A stretch of 64,000 bases of DNA from Athripsodes cinereus. Taxonomy: Eukaryota > Arthropoda > Insecta > Trichoptera > Leptoceridae. The position numbers were made by a program, and so were the translations under genes. Positions 60,744 through 64,000 of this stretch are shown piece after piece. The stretch is taken from the NCBI GenBank assembly GCA_947579605.1, contig OX388325.1, forward strand, positions 925,572 through 989,571. Reading direction: 5' to 3'. The notes under the pieces are model-generated. The model was given only the letters and a program-made list of their open reading frames with translations, had not been told where the DNA came from and did not search any database. Each line of letters begins with the position of its first letter. Position 1 is the first letter of the stretch.

Positions 60744-60927
60744 TTGAGTTCGTCGGTAGCCTGGGGGTAGAGTCTCGGCCTTGTGAACAAGGGGTCCGGG
60801 GTTCGATCCCAGGTGCCGGCAAATTCCCCTTTCACGACACAAGCTTTTAGCTTACTGTGAAAGGTGTATAAGGTTGTATTTGGGTTTATAACCAACCCAG
60901 ATATATCTGTTTAAAAAAAAAAAAAAA
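60744..60927 (+). mobile_element. SINE S with 7-bp target duplication
   Basis: GAGTTCGTCGGTAGCCTGGGGG (A box), GGTTCGATCCC (B box), TGTATTTGGGTTTATAACC, poly(A). AGATCCA at 60737-60743 and at 60928-60934. Confidence 0.92.
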
Positions 60928-60939
60928 AGATCCACCATT

Positions 60940-61165
60940 CTAACTCCGTGCTATGGTCATCCTCTCTGTTCCATGCATAAATAAGACATTCGGGATTGGT
61001 GGCATGGCATATCTCATCATTGGCTCAATTGAGCATGTTAAATATATTTTACATGATGTTTTACAAACGCTTGCACTTTGTATATTAAGACATTACTGAA
61101 AAACTTGCAGAAAAGAGTGTGAAACCATATTCTTTACCAGGTACTTTACGGGACAGTTATAACGG
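60940..61165 (-). repeat. Repeat C, diverged, near full length
   Basis: CTCTCTGTTCCATGCATAAATAAGACATTC, GGTGGCATGGCATATCTCATC, TAAGACATTACTGAAAAACTTGC, AGAGTGTGAAACC and ACCAGGTACTTTACGG follow reversed C order. Confidence 0.55.
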
Positions 61166-61636
61166 ATAGTTTAAATACTTATTCATTGTACACAGAGAGG
61201 TTAAATGTATGTATATAGTTTCTATTCGCCCTTCAAATGTCCTCACGATACCGTACAAGCTCGCGGTAGTATAATTTGACTATTCCAACAAAGCAACATG
61301 GTTTAAACTATGTAGATGGTAGTAAAAGTTCTTCTCCATCCATTCACTAACCAACCACTTTCCCTTTTCGTGTATTCATAGCTTCCACCCCCCTCCTTTT
61401 ACGACGGGGTATTGGGTATTTCCTGCAACGACAATGACACCGTAAAAATTTTCACGGTCATGCTTGTCTCAAAACACAACGGTTCATGGTGTCTAGTGTC
61501 TGGAACGTGCTATGGGAAATATCGGTTTTAATCTCGACAAAGAAAACAAATGCTTTTTCCTGCTTGCTGATAAAGTTGACACCCGAGTTTAAAAATTTTA
61601 GGACGTATTATTCCGCAACTGCAAATTCCTAGCTTT
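61166..61636. other. Unassigned stretch
   Basis: Nothing recognised. Confidence 0.4.
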
Positions 61637-62115
61637 TTATTTATTTATTAATTCACAATCATGCGCCGACAGGTACAACATAAAGGTTGAAAACAAAAAC
61701 AGTGAAGAAATTAGATGGTCAATGCTATGCCCTATTACAGGCATAAATGTAGTATTACTTGGATCACTCACCCCCCCAGCCCACGCCCACCCCAGCACCC
61801 CCGAAGCATTCAAAGAACCTGAGAGCTCCGGGAGGTCCCCCAGATACGACAGGAAGATCCCGATAGACAAGGTCCCAGGAAGGAAAAAACCCAAGCACAC
61901 CCAGATGTAGATATATATAAGAATTTCAATTAATGTTATAAAAGTATTTCGTCCAAGGGACAAATCCTTAAAATTTTGAGTGTATTTTCTTGGAGAAGAC
62001 CCTTTTAATAGATCCTCTCGAGCAAACTCAAATTCTTACAGAGGACATTCTAGAATATGGTTCATAGTCTGACGTTGTGACCCACATTTACACTCAGGAC
62101 TAAAGACAATCTAAC
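61637..62115 (-). mobile_element. LINE 3' end with CxCG..H..C zinc-knuckle-like motif
   Basis: The minus strand near 62105-62010 encodes SPECKCGSQRQTMNHILECP, then a stop, then FAREDLLKGSSPRKYTQNF. C-C-H-C spacing is the C-terminal motif of several LINE clades. The TTTATTTATTTATT run at 61637-61652 is its A-rich tail. 61760-61880 is unusually GC-rich for the window. Confidence 0.7.
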
Positions 62116-62319
62116 ATTTGACATTGCATAACACGTTAGCTCTCTATTTTTACACGTAATCATTCATTTCTGGCATAAATTCAATGTCACATTGATGGAA
62201 ATAAATTTGGTTAGTTTCTTTTTAAATTTATAAATTCTTTTTGCGCATTATCATTATAAAACAGAAATTACTAAGCAAAATAGAATAAAAAATATTGAGA
62301 TGATAATATGCAGAAGAAT

Positions 62320-62545
62320 ACATAGCTAGAAGTCCAGATGACAAATGGGTAAAGTCACATCTTGGAGACCACTAGAAGAAACCAAGAGAATAGGAAGACA
62401 CCCAATAAGATGGAGGGATGATATCATTCGACACGCTAGAGTCAACTGGATGCAGACGGTGCAGAATCGAATAAATTGGAAGGAAATGGAGAAGGCCTTC
62501 GTCCAGAAGTGGGATGAGATGAGAGAGAGAAAGAGATCTAATATG
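62320..62545 (+). mobile_element. RTE-like LINE family N C-terminus
   Basis: WRPLEETKRIGRHPIRWRDD followed by IIRHARVNWMQTVQNRINWK, MEKAFVQKWDEM. The GRxPxRWxDD..NWMQxAQ motif is typical of RTE-like tails. Confidence 0.8.
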
Positions 62546-62625
62546 CAGAGGCAAGATTATCAATTTGTAGTGATTTTTTCCATAAATCCATCCTTGTTCG
62601 TGTTGCTCGCGATAGAAAAGAAAAG

Positions 62626-62792
62626 TTTTTTTTAATGAGAGATATATCTAGGTTTTTACTGTAAATCCAAATACAACCTTATACATCTTTCACAGTAAAC
62701 TTGTGTCTTGAAAGGGGAGTTTGCTGGCACCTGGGATCGAACCACGAACCCCCCGTTCACGAGGCCGAGACTCTACAGACTACCGACGAATT
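62626..62792 (-). mobile_element. SINE S, minus strand, with small deletions
   Basis: GATATATCTAGG, AAATCCAAATACAACCTTATAC, GGGATCGAACCACGAACC and CTACAGACTACCGACG. The A-box side lacks CTCCAGG. Confidence 0.85.
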
Positions 62793-63184
62793 CAATATAT
62801 AAATGCCGACAATCTCGACATTTCCAAAGTTCGAGTTATAATTTTGACTTTTCTACAATATTTACAGTCCAGACGGAACCCATTTCACAGGGTGGTAAAT
62901 ATTATGTATAGCAGTTGTAGTTGTAGGAAGCAGCGAGGAGGGATTTAGTGTCGCAGGGAGGATGTTATAGCAGCATAACATAATGTAATGCATCCACCAC
63001 CCTTTCTTTGTTATTGTGAAAGAGAAAGCTGAAGTTTGATAAACTCATTTCGTCCGTTACACGTTTTGAAACTGAAAGTTGATAAACATTTTCATACTGC
63101 ATTTCTTTGATTGATAAATATAATTTATTCTTACTCTTTCTTCTTTGAACATTTCTAAGAAACTTTTTCTTATTCTTCTAATTA
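62793..63184. other. Unassigned stretch
   Basis: Nothing recognised. Confidence 0.4.
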
Positions 63185-63262
63185 TTATTATTATTATTGG
63201 ACAACATCAAAGTATCGTTTACGTGCCAGTGCACTTCAAGGACACTGTACAATTCATCAATT
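63185..63262 (-). repeat. Possible L2-type LINE 3' tail, diverged
   Basis: An ATTATTATT run, GGACAACATC, then CACTTCAAGGACA resembles the reversed L2-like end. Weak. Confidence 0.3.
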
Positions 63263-63693
63263 TTAGGACATTACATCCACGTCATATTATAAATATAGAT
63301 AAATAAACAGATTACCTAAATGAGAATCTTGGATACATAAAGGTATCCACTTCAGAAGTTCCATATTCTTCTTATGCCATGTCCAGACGTTGACGACCAC
63401 TTGAACGAGTGTCTCCATTTTTTTTCGATATTATTGAAAATTGGTATAATTTATATATGTTACATTTTCGTATATATAATTAAAAATATGTGTATTCTGT
63501 CCCATACACTAGTTTAACTCTTTAAATGGGGTAGGAAATTATATAGTTTTAAGTGTATTTTATTTTGAAGTAAATGTGTTGTATGTGTAGATATGTTTAT
63601 ATTTTATTAATAAATAAAAAAAATTACCGAACGTTCCTTCTTGTTAGAAGTCGATTTCGAATTAAATTGAAAAAACTCAGTATGTAGTTAGCT
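63263..63693. other. Unassigned AT-rich stretch
   Basis: Nothing recognised. Confidence 0.4.
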
Positions 63694-63870
63694 TCCAAAT
63701 GACTTTATTAACTTCGCTTACTAATATTCTGAGACTCTCGACTCCATCATCGGGCGATTAGAAAAAAAATTAAACATGTCTCTGTATTTGTTTCACTTGG
63801 TTCTAATCGCCTGATGATGGAGTCGAGAGTCTCTGAATACTAGTAAGCGAATTCAATAAAGTCATTTGGA
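63694..63870. repeat. 70-bp inverted repeat
   Basis: Arms 63694-63763 and 63801-63870 with about 93% identity by eye and a 37-bp spacer. Each arm, read outward from the spacer, contains CGATGATGGAGTCGAGAG or CTGATGATGGAGTCGAGAG followed by TAGTAAGCGAA and AATAAAGTCATTT. Confidence 0.85.
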
Positions 63871-63894
63871 TGATAACTTTATACTGTGTTTTTT

Positions 63895-64000
63895 TTTAAT
63901 TTTTTTTTTTTAAAAAAGAAGATATATCTGGGTTTTGTTATAAACCCAAATACAACCTTATACACCTTTCACACTAAGCTAAAAGCTTGTGCCGTGAAAG
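63895..64000 (-). mobile_element. SINE S, cut by window end
   Basis: Poly(T), AGATATATCTGGG, TATAAACCCAAATACAACC, AAGCTTGTGCCGTGAAAG. The Pol III box region lies beyond the window. Confidence 0.88.

Noticed and set aside
61637..61963. 108-codon minus-strand frame with hydrophobic stretch
   Set aside because: It overlaps the 3' end of a LINE and its A-rich tail. The LINE zinc-knuckle-like motif is just upstream in a broken frame.

Overview
The window is AT-rich eukaryotic DNA in which I can identify no conserved host gene and almost nothing but transposable elements and their decay products. An insect genome is most likely, probably Lepidoptera. The reasons are a repeated retroposon tail (T-rich start, CTTTACTGTACATTGAT, then GGCGAG/TTTATCGC and GATCTCTTCCAACTAACCC) of a kind I associate with lepidopteran retroposons, abundant Helitron-type elements with TC and CTAG ends, and many RTE-type LINE tails. 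The taxon call is inference, because no host gene is available to confirm it.

Layout. 0-7.9 kb: fragments of two RTE-like LINE families (here A and B), an L2-like 3' end, a CR1/L2-type LINE D fragment, a tRNA-derived SINE (S), and a 32-bp perfect palindrome flanked by an 8-bp duplication. 7.9-14.9 kb: the main coding feature. A minus-strand jockey-like LINE is split by a nearly complete plus-strand L2-like LINE whose 1054-residue endonuclease/reverse transcriptase ORF is uninterrupted. 15-19 kb: a 195-bp perfect inverted repeat, a TIR element inserted in repeat J, and a degenerate minisatellite. 19-29 kb: Helitron, D, E and A fragments, three tRNA-like SINE types, an ATTCGAAT-rich fold-back element, nested RTE-like pieces, and a 570-bp minisatellite with an 8-bp unit. 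29-37 kb: multiply nested LINEs, Helitrons with insertions inside them, and several short TIR elements. 37-46 kb: further A, D, E and G copies, TIR elements with ATTT or AT duplications, and one weak candidate for a small spliced gene at 42.9-43.6 kb. 46-64 kb: more of the same families, an in-frame 36-bp minisatellite, a 1.26-kb hAT-like element with a perfect 8-bp duplication, Helitrons, and a 70-bp inverted repeat near the right edge.

How the parts work together. LINEs supply reverse transcriptase, and the non-autonomous units appear to depend on them. SINE-like family C shares its 3' end with LINE family A. The L2-like and D LINEs share a 3' stem-loop. The nesting order gives a relative chronology: jockey-like before L2-like; Helitron before SINE S; family G before H and F; F before another LINE. 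Family letters (A, B, C, ...) are labels used only in this annotation and come from comparing copies within the window.
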